From: Bog-473 sp963711065
Lineage (GTDB): Bacteria; Actinomycetota; Acidimicrobiia; Acidimicrobiales; RAAP-2
Direction of reading: 5' to 3'
DNA: 64,000 nt
Assembly (NCBI GenBank): GCA_963711065.1
Contig: CAVQCO010000007.1
Location: 1,116,001-1,180,000 of the forward strand
Part shown: piece by piece, positions 44,711 to 53,231 of the stretch
Position numbering within the stretch: the first letter of the stretch is position 1
Layout of the letters: every line of letters starts with the position of its first letter
Translations under genes and position numbers: made by a program
The notes under the pieces: generated by a model
Told to the model about the DNA's origin: nothing
What the model saw: the letters and a program-made list of their open reading frames with translations, nothing else
Database searches by the model: none

Positions 44711-45990
44711 CAGTTCGAATCCTCTTTGTGTCAAGACCCCAATTTCGGCGTCCAAAGGGCGCGACGAAATCGGCCCGTCACGAGACGGTACAGATGCGTA
44801 GGCTTTGAGATGGTCCGGGAGTGACTTCGCCAAAGAGCCGGCCTTCAGGGTGCAGAGCCGACCACGCGGCTATGAGTCGTTCCCTAATGTCCTCCCGGGC
44901 CGCTCATCCGGCGTCGAGGACGAGCTGTCGGTAGACGGCGTTAGAGATCTGGCGCTTGAGGGAGCGAAGCGCCTCCTTCTTGGTCTTGCCCTCGGCGACC
45001 TTGCGCTCGAAGTAAATGCGTCCATTTGTCCCGGGATTGCGGATCTGGGTGATGGCAGCCATGTGGAGAGCGTGGTTGAGCCGTCGGTTCCCGCGCCGCG
45101 AGAGCCGGTGCACGACACGGCCACCTGAGGACCATTCGATCGGGGCGGTGCCGTTGTAGGAGGCGAAGACATCCCGGTTGGCAAAGCGTTCGACGTCGCC
45201 GGCGTAACCGATGATCTGCGCGGCGAGGATCGGGCCCACGCCATAGACGTCGGTCAGCGTCGTGCCCGATGCCTTGACGGCCACACGGATGCGGCGGTGC
45301 GACTCCTTTGTCTGGGCGTCGAGCCGGCGGACGTCGTCGAGAAGCTCGAGGGCCAGGTCGTAGCGGACCTGCTCGGCCGGGGTCTCGGGCGTGATCTTGG
45401 TCATGAGCCGCTCGGCGTCTGAAACGTAGAGTTCCTTGGCAATTCCGCCCGGTGCGAGCTCGGCGAGGAGCGCATGAAGACGACAGATCACCCGGGTGCG
45501 ATGACTGCCGAGGTCCATGTTGCGCTTGGCGAGGAGCCGAAGGACCTGGGAGTGGTCAGCGGGCTGGACGCTGCGCAGATTCGGGGCCCGAAAGGCAGCG
45601 ATGGCGACCGAGCGGGCGTCGTTGGGGTCGTTCTTGTTCGAGCGCCCGGTGGCGAGCACCCGGATGCGAGAGGCCAAGGTCGCGGGTACGTCGAGGACGT
45701 CCTCGCCCCGAGCGACTAGCTGCTGGGCCAACAAGTAGCCCAACCCACCGGCCGACTCGATGGCCCAGGTGCGCTTCTCGAACGGTTCGGCCCAGCTCAC
45801 CAACTGGTCCACTTGGCGCCGGGTGGCCCGCACCTTGACGCTGGAGAGCTCGTCCTCGCCCTCGTCGATGGCCACCGCTGTGTGCGATGCCTTGTGCGGA
45901 TCGACGCCGATCACTACATGCATGACTACCTCCTTGGTCGTGATGGAACCACGGAGGGCACTCCTGCTATTCGGACGTTCGTGCTCGATC
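44711..45990 (-). mobile_element. IS110-family element, copy 1 (type A); outer boundary at 45990 is an estimate
   Basis: From 44711 (CAGTTCGAATCC) onward the sequence matches the second copy beginning at 63058 base for base as far as I can follow (to the window end). Just before these points the flanks differ, so 44711 is a true element end. The other end cannot be compared; a related motif, CTCGATCCTCTTTTG near 45987, resembles TTCGAATCCTCTTTG at the known end and may mark it. That layout, with a short transposase-proximal end and ~190 bp of non-coding DNA after the gene, fits the IS1111 branch of IS110. Confidence 0.75.
44904..45923 (-). CDS. IS110-family transposase, 339 aa
   Basis: N-terminal DEDD (RuvC-like) domain: VVIGVDPHKASHTAVAID, then the NKNDPNDARSVA motif. 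C-terminal transposase_20 domain: VYGVGPILAAQIIGYAG, SYNGTAPIEWSSGG and the serine-bearing HRLSRRGNRRLNHALHMAA. The ATG at 45923 is preceded by AAGGAGGT. This class recombines without hydrolysing free ends and is guided by an element-encoded bridge/seek RNA. It seems intact, the only clean transposase in the window. Confidence 0.95.
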   Translation of the reverse strand: MHVVIGVDPHKASHTAVAIDEGEDELSSVKVRATRRQVDQLVSWAEPFEKRTWAIESAGGLGYLLAQQLVARGEDVLDVPATLASRIRVLATGRSNKNDPNDARSVAIAAFRAPNLRSVQPADHSQVLRLLAKRNMDLGSHRTRVICRLHALLAELAPGGIAKELYVSDAERLMTKITPETPAEQVRYDLALELLDDVRRLDAQTKESHRRIRVAVKASGTTLTDVYGVGPILAAQIIGYAGDVERFANRDVFASYNGTAPIEWSSGGRVVHRLSRRGNRRLNHALHMAAITQIRNPGTNGRIYFERKVAEGKTKKEALRSLKRQISNAVYRQLVLDAG

Positions 45991-46324
45991 CTCTTTTGAG
46001 CCACTCCATGGCGAAGCCCTGGCGGGAGGCTCTTCGAACGAAAGCCAACCGGCTGCACCGGCGGCAGGCACTTTGTGAGCGACCCCACCAGGACCTCTAA
46101 ACGCTACGGATCAGCCGCAGTGTCTGCACCAAGTCTCAAGCAGGCACCTTTGGGGACACGCCTAGATGCCTGGTTTCCCGTGGTCGGTCATCATTGACGC
46201 GTGCCAACCATGCTGATCTTCGGCCTCCCAGCGAGCGACTCGTCAGCGGAACCTTTCTCGGCTGCTCCAATCACAGATCTGGGCCTACGATCCACTGAGG
46301 GCGACACCACAGGAGGTGGGGGCC

Positions 46325-46594
46325 ATGCAAGACATCATGATCAGGATCGAAACGGATGACTTCGAGGCGTGGAAGGCGCAGCACTACCTGCATGCTTCCA
46401 ACCGGGCGGCCTTCGGCATCACCGACGGGCCCGCGTACCAGGACATCGACAACCCGAAGGCTGCGCTGTTCCACATCAAGACCGATGACATGGAGCGGGC
46501 CATGCAGTGGTTCAAGACTGACACCTTCAAGGAGGCGAGCAAGCTGGCCAAGGTCAGCGGCCGCACCTTTTACCTTGCCCAGCCACAGGCCTGA
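46325..46594 (+). CDS. Small hypothetical protein, 89 aa
   Basis: Not recognised; MQDIMIRIETDDFEAWKAQHY, then ALFHIKTDDMERAMQWFKT, suggests a ferredoxin-like alpha/beta fold of the dimeric-barrel kind. The AGGAGGTGGGGGCC ribosome-binding site before the ATG at 46325 supports translation. It stands alone, downstream of the IS110 element. The 45924-46324 stretch upstream holds the element's left end and nothing else I can call. Confidence 0.6.
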   Translation: MQDIMIRIETDDFEAWKAQHYLHASNRAAFGITDGPAYQDIDNPKAALFHIKTDDMERAMQWFKTDTFKEASKLAKVSGRTFYLAQPQA

Positions 46595-47067
46595 TGGGGC
46601 ACGATCTCGTCACTACAGACCGCCTAGCGGGGCACCAAGTCAGATCAGCCGCGTCCCCTAACGCCGTTCCAGGCTGGTCGCACACAATCATTCCGGCTGC
46701 ATGATGTCGAAATGAGGAGGAATCCCGACCTCCTCCGCCCAAGAGAAGTAGCCCGCTTCGTCAATCTGCTTTGATCTGGCCTAGATCGCGAGTGGCTTTC
46801 CGCACGGATGTGTACTGCTTGATGACATGTTCCCTACCGAAATTGTTGACCAAGACGACCCGGGGTCCCTTCTGATTCTCATCGAAACCGGGTCTCGTTG
46901 GCTGAGGCGTCGTCATCCCCAAGGATCGTCGCCCGGCATGAGCTGGATTTACGATGCAGGGTCCACCAGACAAGGATGCCCCCGAACGCACCGGTTCAGT
47001 GAGACCTGTCAGCGATGCTGCTGTTCTGATCTTGGGTGCAGATGACCGATGTGATCAGCCCCAGTTT
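46595..47067. other. Intergenic stretch with at most a gene fragment
   Basis: A short minus-strand frame (46761-46916, 51 aa with RVVLVNNFGREHVIKQY) might be a gene remnant, but it lacks a good ribosome-binding site. Nothing else is convincing. Confidence 0.35.
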
Positions 47068-47337
47068 CTAATTCCTCGCACCGTCCACATCGCTTTGGGT
47101 CACCCGAATCGAACGCGGCCAGCCCTGGGCAGCCGAGAGCCGGACCCAATAGGCGTCCCCGTCGAAGGAGATCCCTGACACCGTAGGGGGTAATCCCTCG
47201 GGTCCGGATAGCGCGAGAAGATTGGACCGGTACTTCGGGTCCATTCGATAGCCGCCAATCGGGTGGTCAACTTCCGCGATGCAAGTACCACCAGCACGAC
47301 CCCGAGCCCGCCACGACAACTTCGCCAGTCTCTTCAC
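47068..47337 (-). CDS. Small hypothetical protein, 89 aa
   Basis: Not recognised. GTG at 47337 follows a GAAGG sequence. The basic N-terminus (KRLAKLSWRARGRAGG) precedes a beta-strand-like region (VSGISFDGDAYWVRLS). Its amino acid composition is protein-like rather than shadow-like, and it lies alone on the strand. Confidence 0.35.
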   Translation of the reverse strand: MKRLAKLSWRARGRAGGTCIAEVDHPIGGYRMDPKYRSNLLALSGPEGLPPTVSGISFDGDAYWVRLSAAQGWPRSIRVTQSDVDGARN

Positions 47338-47486
47338 GGAACCTTCTTCCGGTTCGGCACCTCTGGTTACTAGTGTACGCCTTCATCCCTATATGTCGGG
47401 TCCGGGAAGGTCTGAAGTGGGTGTCCCCGACCGCCGGGTCAGTGGCGTTATGCCCGGAGAGAGGATTCCGGCGGCGTAGCCCGCGG

Positions 47487-48248
47487 CTATGAACCCAGGG
47501 TGGCAAGGACCTGACTGTGAAGACGACCGTTAGTGACGAGGAGTGAGCCACCGTCAAAACAGGCTTGTCCCTGAATGTCGCTAGCAACGCCTCCGGCTTC
47601 CTCCACCAGGATCACAAAGGGTGCGTAGTCCCAGGGGCCGCCGCCGGAGTCGAGAGCGACGTCAGCTTCGCCGCTTGCAATCACGAGCATCGAGTGGCCG
47701 CCTTGGTAAGGATGCACCGTAGAGCAGTGGCGAGCCAGCCGAACAAGCGGGTGACCCGGGGTGGCACGCTCGAGGTTGTGACGGTAGTCGTCGCAAACGG
47801 TCGCCTCTGCGAGCCGGGCGACGGCGGACGTCTGCATCGGATCACCGTTCGCGAACGCCCCATCACCACGAACTGCCCAGTAACGCCGCTCGGCGGCTGG
47901 ATAATCCACCACACCGGTCGTGACCACACCATCGACGACAAGGGAGATAAGCGTGCTCCAATAAAGGCTGCCTTCGATGTAGATACTGGTCCCTTCAATC
48001 GGGTCCAGATACCAGCAACGGCCTCTACCGGGTTCTCCGCCGAACTCTTCGCCCACGACACGATCAGATGGGTGGTACCTGGCTAGCGCATCGCGTAGAA
48101 CGCCCTCGACCGTCCGGTCCACCTCGGTGACGGGACTGCCGTCAGCCTTGGTCTCGACTGTCAACTCGGCACATCTGAACGTCCTCATGCTCACGTCGGC
48201 AGCGAGGTCCGCCAGCTCAAGTGCGAAAGACAGATCGCCGTTGGCCAC
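47487..48248 (-). CDS. Inositol-monophosphatase-family phosphatase (HisN-like), 253 aa
   Basis: Metal-site motifs: SPVTEVDRTVEG, VVGEEFGG, WYLDPIEGTS and the C-terminal GPWDYAPFVILVEEAGGV. The family includes inositol, histidinol and 3'-phosphoadenosine phosphatases. The usual DPIDGT motif reads DPIEGT, with Glu for the second Asp, a metal ligand in known structures; activity or metal preference may be altered. Lower G+C than core genes suggests acquisition. Confidence 0.88.
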   Translation of the reverse strand: MANGDLSFALELADLAADVSMRTFRCAELTVETKADGSPVTEVDRTVEGVLRDALARYHPSDRVVGEEFGGEPGRGRCWYLDPIEGTSIYIEGSLYWSTLISLVVDGVVTTGVVDYPAAERRYWAVRGDGAFANGDPMQTSAVARLAEATVCDDYRHNLERATPGHPLVRLARHCSTVHPYQGGHSMLVIASGEADVALDSGGGPWDYAPFVILVEEAGGVASDIQGQACFDGGSLLVTNGRLHSQVLATLGS

Positions 48249-48452
48249 AGCACCATCATGCCCCCACGTCGCAACTAAGTGCCTCAGAAGATTGGGCCGG
48301 ATCTAGGTAGGCACCCCTGCCCCCGAACAGTGACAATGGTCTGGAGGATCCACCGCTGCATTGCGGGTCCTGAATAGCTTCGTGAGTGCCGGCAGGTTGA
48401 ACCTGTCTCGCACATTGACAGCGGCACGTCCCGTCTCCGAGAAAGGGTGATT

Positions 48453-48480
48453 GGTCTGGGTTGCTAGAACAACCCAGACC
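48453..48480. other. Perfect 11-bp hairpin next to the IS110 type-B left end
   Basis: GGTCTGGGTTG (48453-48463), a 6-base loop, and CAACCCAGACC (48470-48480). It is followed directly by GCCCGTCGCT. The other type-B element has a different hairpin (GCCTG/CAGGC, 56751-56763) directly next to the same CCCGTCGCT. It may be a target palindrome or part of the element. Confidence 0.55.
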
Positions 48481-48891
48481 GCCCGTCGCTCCGATCCGGA
48501 ACGGCCGTGCCATCCCTAACACCGTTTAGAGAAGGGATGACCATGACCATCGTAGAAGCTGCGCGGGGTGTGACCGGTGGCGTCGACACTCACCTCGACG
48601 TCCATGTCGCCGCCGCCCTCGACCCCCTCGGAGCGCTGCTCGGCACGGAGCGCTTCGGCACCGATCCGGCGGGCTACAAGGCGTTGCTCACCTGGCTTGA
48701 GGGCTTCGGTGCGCTCAGCAAAGTGGGGGTGGAGGGCACGGGCTCGTATGGGGCGGGCCTGGCCCGGTTCTTGCGCCGTGCAGACGTCAAGGTGATTGAG
48801 GTCGACCGGCCCAACCGGGCCGAGCGTCGTCGTTCGGGCAAGTCCGATCCCCTCGACGCCGTCGAAGCGGCTCGAGCCGCCCTCAGCGGCC

Positions 48892-50127
48892 TGTGTCCTC
48901 AAGCGGTCGTTGCAACACCAGCCTGATCGGCGGACAGTGATGTCATCGATCAGGAGGTGTGCGAATGGCACGGTTCTCGGAAGAGGACAGGGCGACGATC
49001 TGGGACATGCGCGAGGCGGGGGTGCCCGTGAAGCGCATCGCCAAGCACCTGGGCAGACAGAACTCTTCGTTGCGCAGGTTCATTGCTGACCACGGGGGAC
49101 GACGCCCGACGGCGCGTGAGCGCTCTGAGCTGCGGCTCTCGCTCGTCGAACGAGAGGAGATCTCGAGAGGGCTGGCAGCCGGCATGTCCATCCGTGCCAT
49201 CGCCGAGGAGCTCGGGCGGTCGCCCTCGACGGTGTGCCGGGAGGTCAACGCGAACGGCGGGAGGGCCAAGTACCGGGCCCTGGTGGCCGACCGGGCGGCG
49301 GCTCGGCGGGCGCTGCGACCCAAGCGGGCCAAGCTGGCCCAGTGCCGGCGCCTCCGAGGGGTCGTCGAGCGCAAGCTCGAGGCCAAGTGGTCGCCCGAGC
49401 AGATCTCGGCGTGGTTGGCTTCGCAGTACCGCAATCGCCCGGAGATGCAGGTGTCCCACGAGACCATCTACCAGTCGCTGTTCGTCCAGAGCCGTGGAGC
49501 GCTGCGCAAAGAGCTGCACTCGTGCCTGCGCAGCGGCCGGGCCATGCGCCGGGCCAAGGCCTACGTGAAGGCCAACCACATCGGGCAAGGAAAGCTCAAG
49601 GACATGGTGATGATCTCCGAGCGTCCCGCCGAGGTGAAAGACCGGGCGGTGCCAGGCCACTGGGAAGGCGACCTGATCTTCGGCAAGAAGAATGACCTCG
49701 ATCGGGACCTTGGTCGAGCGCCACAGCCGCTACGTGATGTTGCTGAAGCTCCCCAACGGCCACAGCGCCGAGGCCGTGCGCAAGGTCATGACCAAGCGCA
49801 TCCTCACGCTTCCCGCCCAGCTGCGGCGCTCGATCACGTGGGACCAAGGGCAAGGAGATGGCCGAGCATGTTCAGCTTCACCATCGACACCGGAGTCCAG
49901 ATCTACTTCTGTGATCCCAAGAGCCCCTGGCAGCGCGGGCAGCAACGAGAACACCAACGGACTGCTCCGCCAATACCTGCCGAGGTCGTCGGACCTCTCT
50001 CAATGCACGCAGCGAGAGCTCGACGCCATCGCCCGCTCCCTCAATACGAGGCCTCGACAGACGCTCGGCTGGATGACACCATCTCAGGCGTTCGCCGAGG
50101 CTGTTGCGTTGACCGCTTGAGGACACA
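48892..50127 (+). mobile_element. IS30-family element, 1236 bp, with terminal inverted repeats and 2-bp target duplication
   Basis: Left end TGTGTCCTCAAGCGGTC at 48892 and its reverse complement at the right end (to 50127) form 26-bp inverted repeats with about three mismatches (48892-48917 and 50102-50127). CC flanks both sides (48890-48891 and 50128-50129), giving a 2-bp target duplication. The host gene is the type-B IS110 transposase. Confidence 0.9.
48965..50120 (+). pseudogene. IS30-family transposase with about three frameshifts
   Basis: N-terminal HTH: MARFSEEDRATIWDMREAG and a second HTH GMSIRAIAEELGRSPSTVCRE; SHETIYQSLF and GHWEGDLIFG (first Asp of DDE). The frame then breaks near 49690, 49850 and 49935. 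The pieces LVERHSRYVMLLKLPNGHSA, ITWDQG, FTIDTGVQIYFCDPKSPWQRG and SNENTNGLLRQYLP (Glu of DDE) lie in alternating frames up to the stop at 50120. Inactive as read, or mis-assembled. Confidence 0.88.
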
Positions 50128-50826
50128 CCGGGCTCAGGGCATTTCGAAGTCCAGGGACGGGGCCGTCGAGGCCATTCGGGTCCTCGTCGTCGCCAAGCGC
50201 TCGGCTCGAGCCGCCCGGGTTAAGGCGCTGACCCAGATGCGTCATCTGGTGATCACCGCCCCCGACCAGCTGCGATGCCGCCTCAAAGGCTTGACCGTGG
50301 CGGCGCTGACCGCCGAGGCGGCGAGGCTGCGACCGTCACGCTCAGGAGATCTCGTGATGGCCGCCCACAAGGCATCGCTGTGTTCGCTGGCCCGCCGGAT
50401 CCAAGGGCTCGACGACGAGATCGCCGAACTCGAAGAGCGCGTCGAGAAGCTGGTGGAGGCTGCAGCACCCGAGCTGCTGGGGCGCTTCGGCGTCGGCCCT
50501 GACACCGCGGCCGCCCTCTTGGTCAGCGCCGGGGACAACCCCGAACGCCTCCGTTCCGAGGCCGCGTGGGCCCATCTGTGCGGGGTCGCCCCCATCCTGG
50601 CCTCGTCGGGCAAGAGCTACCGGCACCGTCTCGATCGCGGCGGTGACCGCCAAGCCAACAGCGCGCTGTGGCGCATCGTCATGGTCCGCATCGCGCATGA
50701 TCCCGAGACCACCGCCTACTTCGAGCGCAAGGTGAAGGAGGGACGATCCAAACGAGACGTCATCCGCCTCCTCAAGCGCTACGTCGCCCGCGAGCTCTAC
50801 CGCTACCTGCCTCGCGGCTGATTCCT

Positions 50827-50904
50827 CGGACCGTGGGCCTGGCTCACCCCATAACTGTCGCCCTTCGGGGCTGACTTTCCGGCGACCCGCCGGCCCACGG
50901 TCCG
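50827..50904 (+). ncRNA. Candidate structured RNA just downstream of the IS110 type-B transposase
   Basis: A 13-bp perfect inverted repeat, CGGACCGTGGGCC (50827-50839) and GGCCCACGGTCCG (50892-50904), begins six bases after the transposase stop. It encloses a GCCC-TTCG-GGGC tetraloop hairpin. IS1111-type IS110 elements encode their guide (seek/bridge) RNA in this 3' non-coding end, so this is the natural candidate; a rho-independent terminator lacks the T-run here. Confidence 0.45.
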
Positions 50905-51004
50905 GGTCAACGTCCTGTGAACGTGTGGCCTGATAAGAGCATGTCCTCACCCGAGTGACTCATCACTGTTCTGTCCGCTGTTCGCACAAAAAGGGGCTTG
51001 ACAA

Positions 51005-51529
51005 GTGATAGGAGCGTCGCCGGCGATCGAGGGCATGGACCCGACCCTGTTGGCTCGACTGGACGAGAATCACGTAGTGGACTCTCCATCTGGCTCCGCG
51101 CAAGATGACTACCGCCGCCTTGAATCTCCCGATCAGTGGCTCGGCTGGCTGCCGGGTCCATCCCCCGGACAAGCGATACGCCAAGCCTTGCAGGAGAGCC
51201 TGACCAGTCAAGTACCGGGATCGCAGCTGGAGTGGCTCAGTGTCGTAGATGACCCGGTATTCCTCACGGGCGGGCCGGGGTCGCCCGAGAACACCGAGCT
51301 GATGAAGATAACTCTTCGTCGGGCAGCCCTGGCGGCACCATTTGCATTGGCCGTCGTGACCCCGGATGGCCACCGCCACATCCTGACGGGTGTCTTCTCG
51401 TGGGTGGCAGTAGGCCTCGATACGCCGTGGGATCGGCGCGACCGCACATGGTTGGACCTTGACTGGACCCGTGACCAGGCGGCTGAGGCCCTGGAATACC
51501 GAATCTATGAGGTTGACAACGACCCGTAG
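51005..51529 (+). CDS. Hypothetical protein, 174 aa
   Basis: Not recognised. A soluble protein with two Trp-rich patches (DQWLGWLPG and FSWVAVGLDTPWDRRDRTW) and an acidic C-terminus. The GTG at 51005 is a weak start. It lies between the disrupted IS110 and a truncated kinase gene, convergent with the latter. Confidence 0.45.
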   Translation: MIGASPAIEGMDPTLLARLDENHVVDSPSGSAQDDYRRLESPDQWLGWLPGPSPGQAIRQALQESLTSQVPGSQLEWLSVVDDPVFLTGGPGSPENTELMKITLRRAALAAPFALAVVTPDGHRHILTGVFSWVAVGLDTPWDRRDRTWLDLDWTRDQAAEALEYRIYEVDNDP

Positions 51530-51638
51530 CGCACGATGTTGAACCAAGAGGTCCCTTCCGTAGGAGAAGTCGAGCGAGATGATCTAGTCGCCACCGACCC
51601 GGCGTCGGGGCACACTTCAGATCGATCGATAACGGCAC

Positions 51639-52073
51639 TTATGCACTGAGGAAGTCGCGGGCCGCGCGCTTGGAACGGAGAACGTAGAGCGCCACAGGGT
51701 TGCCGTGCCGCGACAGGATTCCGAGTTCTCGTTCGCGCTCAGATCGGTGGACTCGCCAGATGCGCCAGACCAGCGACCATTCTTCGCGCAACCGTCGCAA
51801 AGCCGTCTCGTCGCAGCCGTTGGGAAACTGGAAGCCAACCGGACGCTTGCGGATCCCGCGGACGAACGCTCGCCCTGCACTGACCCACCATGGCGTATCG
51901 AGGAACACGACCGTGTCTGCGCGCTCAAGCCGAAGGTCGAGTGTGGCGTGGTAGTTGCCGTCGACGATCCACTCGTCGCTGCTGAGCAGGCTTCGCTGCT
52001 TCTCACGCCACTCGTCCTCAGACGACTCCACCCAGCCCGGCTCTTCGGAAATGAGCGGGGTGCGGCACGTCGG
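51639..52073 (-). pseudogene. Truncated P-loop kinase/topology-modulation-like protein (C-terminal part only)
   Basis: The retained part, EPGWVESSEDEWREKQ, WIVDGNYHATLDLRLERADTVVFLD and WRIWRVHRSERERELG, matches the middle and end of adenylate-kinase-like topology modulation (FlaR-type) proteins. The expected N-terminal P-loop (GxxGxGKST) is missing. The frame stays open only to 52073, 44 bp from the recombinase element's left repeat. A GTG at 52031 could start a fragment, but without the nucleotide site it would not be a kinase. Confidence 0.75.
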
Positions 52074-52193
52074 TCAACAGCGTGCTCGCGAAAGTTGCAT
52101 GCGCCCGAAACGGCACTTACATGGGTGATCCGCCACCTGGACTGAGCGTCCGGGGAGCCTTCTTCGGACGTAAGTCCGACAAGGAGGTGTGCG

Positions 52194-53231
52194 GTGGTGT
52201 GGTGTCCGTCGTTTCAGAGTCGTCTTCGCGCAGACGGTGTGCGCGAGTACCGGGTCGGCCACGAGCTGGTCGACGAGTTCTTGGAGTTCGCCTCCGGGCG
52301 GGCCCGGCCGAGCCACGGTGCGGGCCTATGCCCATGACCTGAGCGTCTTCTTCGGGGTCATCGGCAAGGAGCCAGCGGAGGTGACCCCAAGGACGTGCTG
52401 CGCTTCGTGACCGCCAGCGGCGCCGAGGAAGGGTGCCGAGAACGTGGTGCGGATCTCCGACGGCGAGTCGGGGATGTCGGCCTCGACCATCAAGCGGCGC
52501 CTGGCCGCGGTGTCGAGCCTCTATGGCTATCTCGTCATCCGAGGTGACGCCGGCGTGGTGACCAATCCGGTGCCACGGGGTCTGCCCACCCGGCGCAACC
52601 GTCACCGCGGCGAGACGCGGTGCACCGCTCGTGCGCGGGGTGCGGCGTCTGCCGCGCATCTTGAACCCCGACGAGGTCGAAGCACTCATGGCGGCACTGC
52701 GCACCGATCGGGACCGGGCCATGGCCCAGGCCATGCTGCTCGGCGGCCTGCGGCGTGGCGAGGTGCTGGGGCTCCGACTCGAGGACCTTCGTCTCGGCGA
52801 GTGGCGGGTCTTCATCGCCGAGGGCAAGGGCGGTCACCAACGGCTCGTCCCGATCTCGCCCACCTTCTTCGCCACGGTGGCGGACTACATGAACAAAGAG
52901 CGACCACCTGATGCCCCGACCGATCGGCTCTTCGTCTCGCTCAAGGGCCCGAGACGGGGCCAGCCGCTCTCGACCGAGGGGATCATCGAGATCTTCAGTG
53001 CAGCACGCAAGCGGGCTGGACTCGCCCACGGCACCTGCCACGAGCTGCGCCACACCTGCTTCACCAGATTCCGCGAAGGCGGGCATGGCGATCGAGGCCG
53101 TCCAGGCCCAGGCCGGTCACCGCTCCATCGCGTCGACGAGGATCTATCTCCACCTCAGCATCGACTGGCTGGCCGAGGAGTACCGCAAGGCCATGGAAGC
53201 CCTCCACGCACCGGTGGAGGTGGCCCGATGA
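52194..53231 (+). pseudogene. Tyrosine recombinase/integrase 1, about 345 aa, several frameshifts
   Basis: AAGGAGGT precedes GTG 52194. Pieces in successive frames: LVDEFLEFASGRARPS / TVRAYAHDLSVFFGVIGKEP (core-binding), SASTIKRRLAAVSSLYGYL, LNPDEVEALMAALRTDRDRA, GGLRRGEVLGLRLEDL (catalytic Arg I), CHELRHTCFTRF (HxxR), then AQAGHRSIASTRIYLHLS (His/Gly and the catalytic Tyr). Breaks near 52305, 52395, 52430, 52615 and 53080 fall in or next to short C or G runs. The catalytic set is complete if the indels are repaired. Its TGA overlaps the next ATG (ATGA). Confidence 0.85.

Larger units (their letters stand above)
48537..50821 (+). pseudogene. IS110-family transposase (type B) split by IS30-family insertion
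   Basis: 5' part 48537-48891: GGVDTHLDVHVAAALDPLG, GVEGTGSYGAGLARFL, KSDPLDAVEAARAALSG. 3' part from 50130: SKSRDGAVEAIRVL, VGPDTAAALLVSAGDNPERL, SSGKSYRHRLDRGGDRQANSALW, ending at 50821. The intact protein order is known from the relative at 55628-56687 (ALSGDACGEAKTRDGNVEA). Splicing out 48892-50129 restores AGCGGCCGGGCTCAGGGC and an open frame. The gene cannot make a full protein now. Confidence 0.92.
48481..50904 (+). mobile_element. IS110-family element, type B copy 1, interrupted by an IS30-family element; ends estimated
   Basis: Transposase halves lie on both sides of the IS30 element and rejoin exactly when one CC is removed (see the tnp entry). The outer ends are inferred from the conserved CCCGTCGCT near 48482 and from a large structured segment ending at 50904 after the transposase. 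No second identical copy is present to fix the ends. Confidence 0.6.

Noticed and set aside
44709..44726. GGCAGTTCGAATCCTC resembles a tRNA T-loop
   Set aside because: The flanking bases do not form the 5-bp T-stem, there is no CCA-end acceptor stem, and the sequence is the repeated end of the IS110 element.
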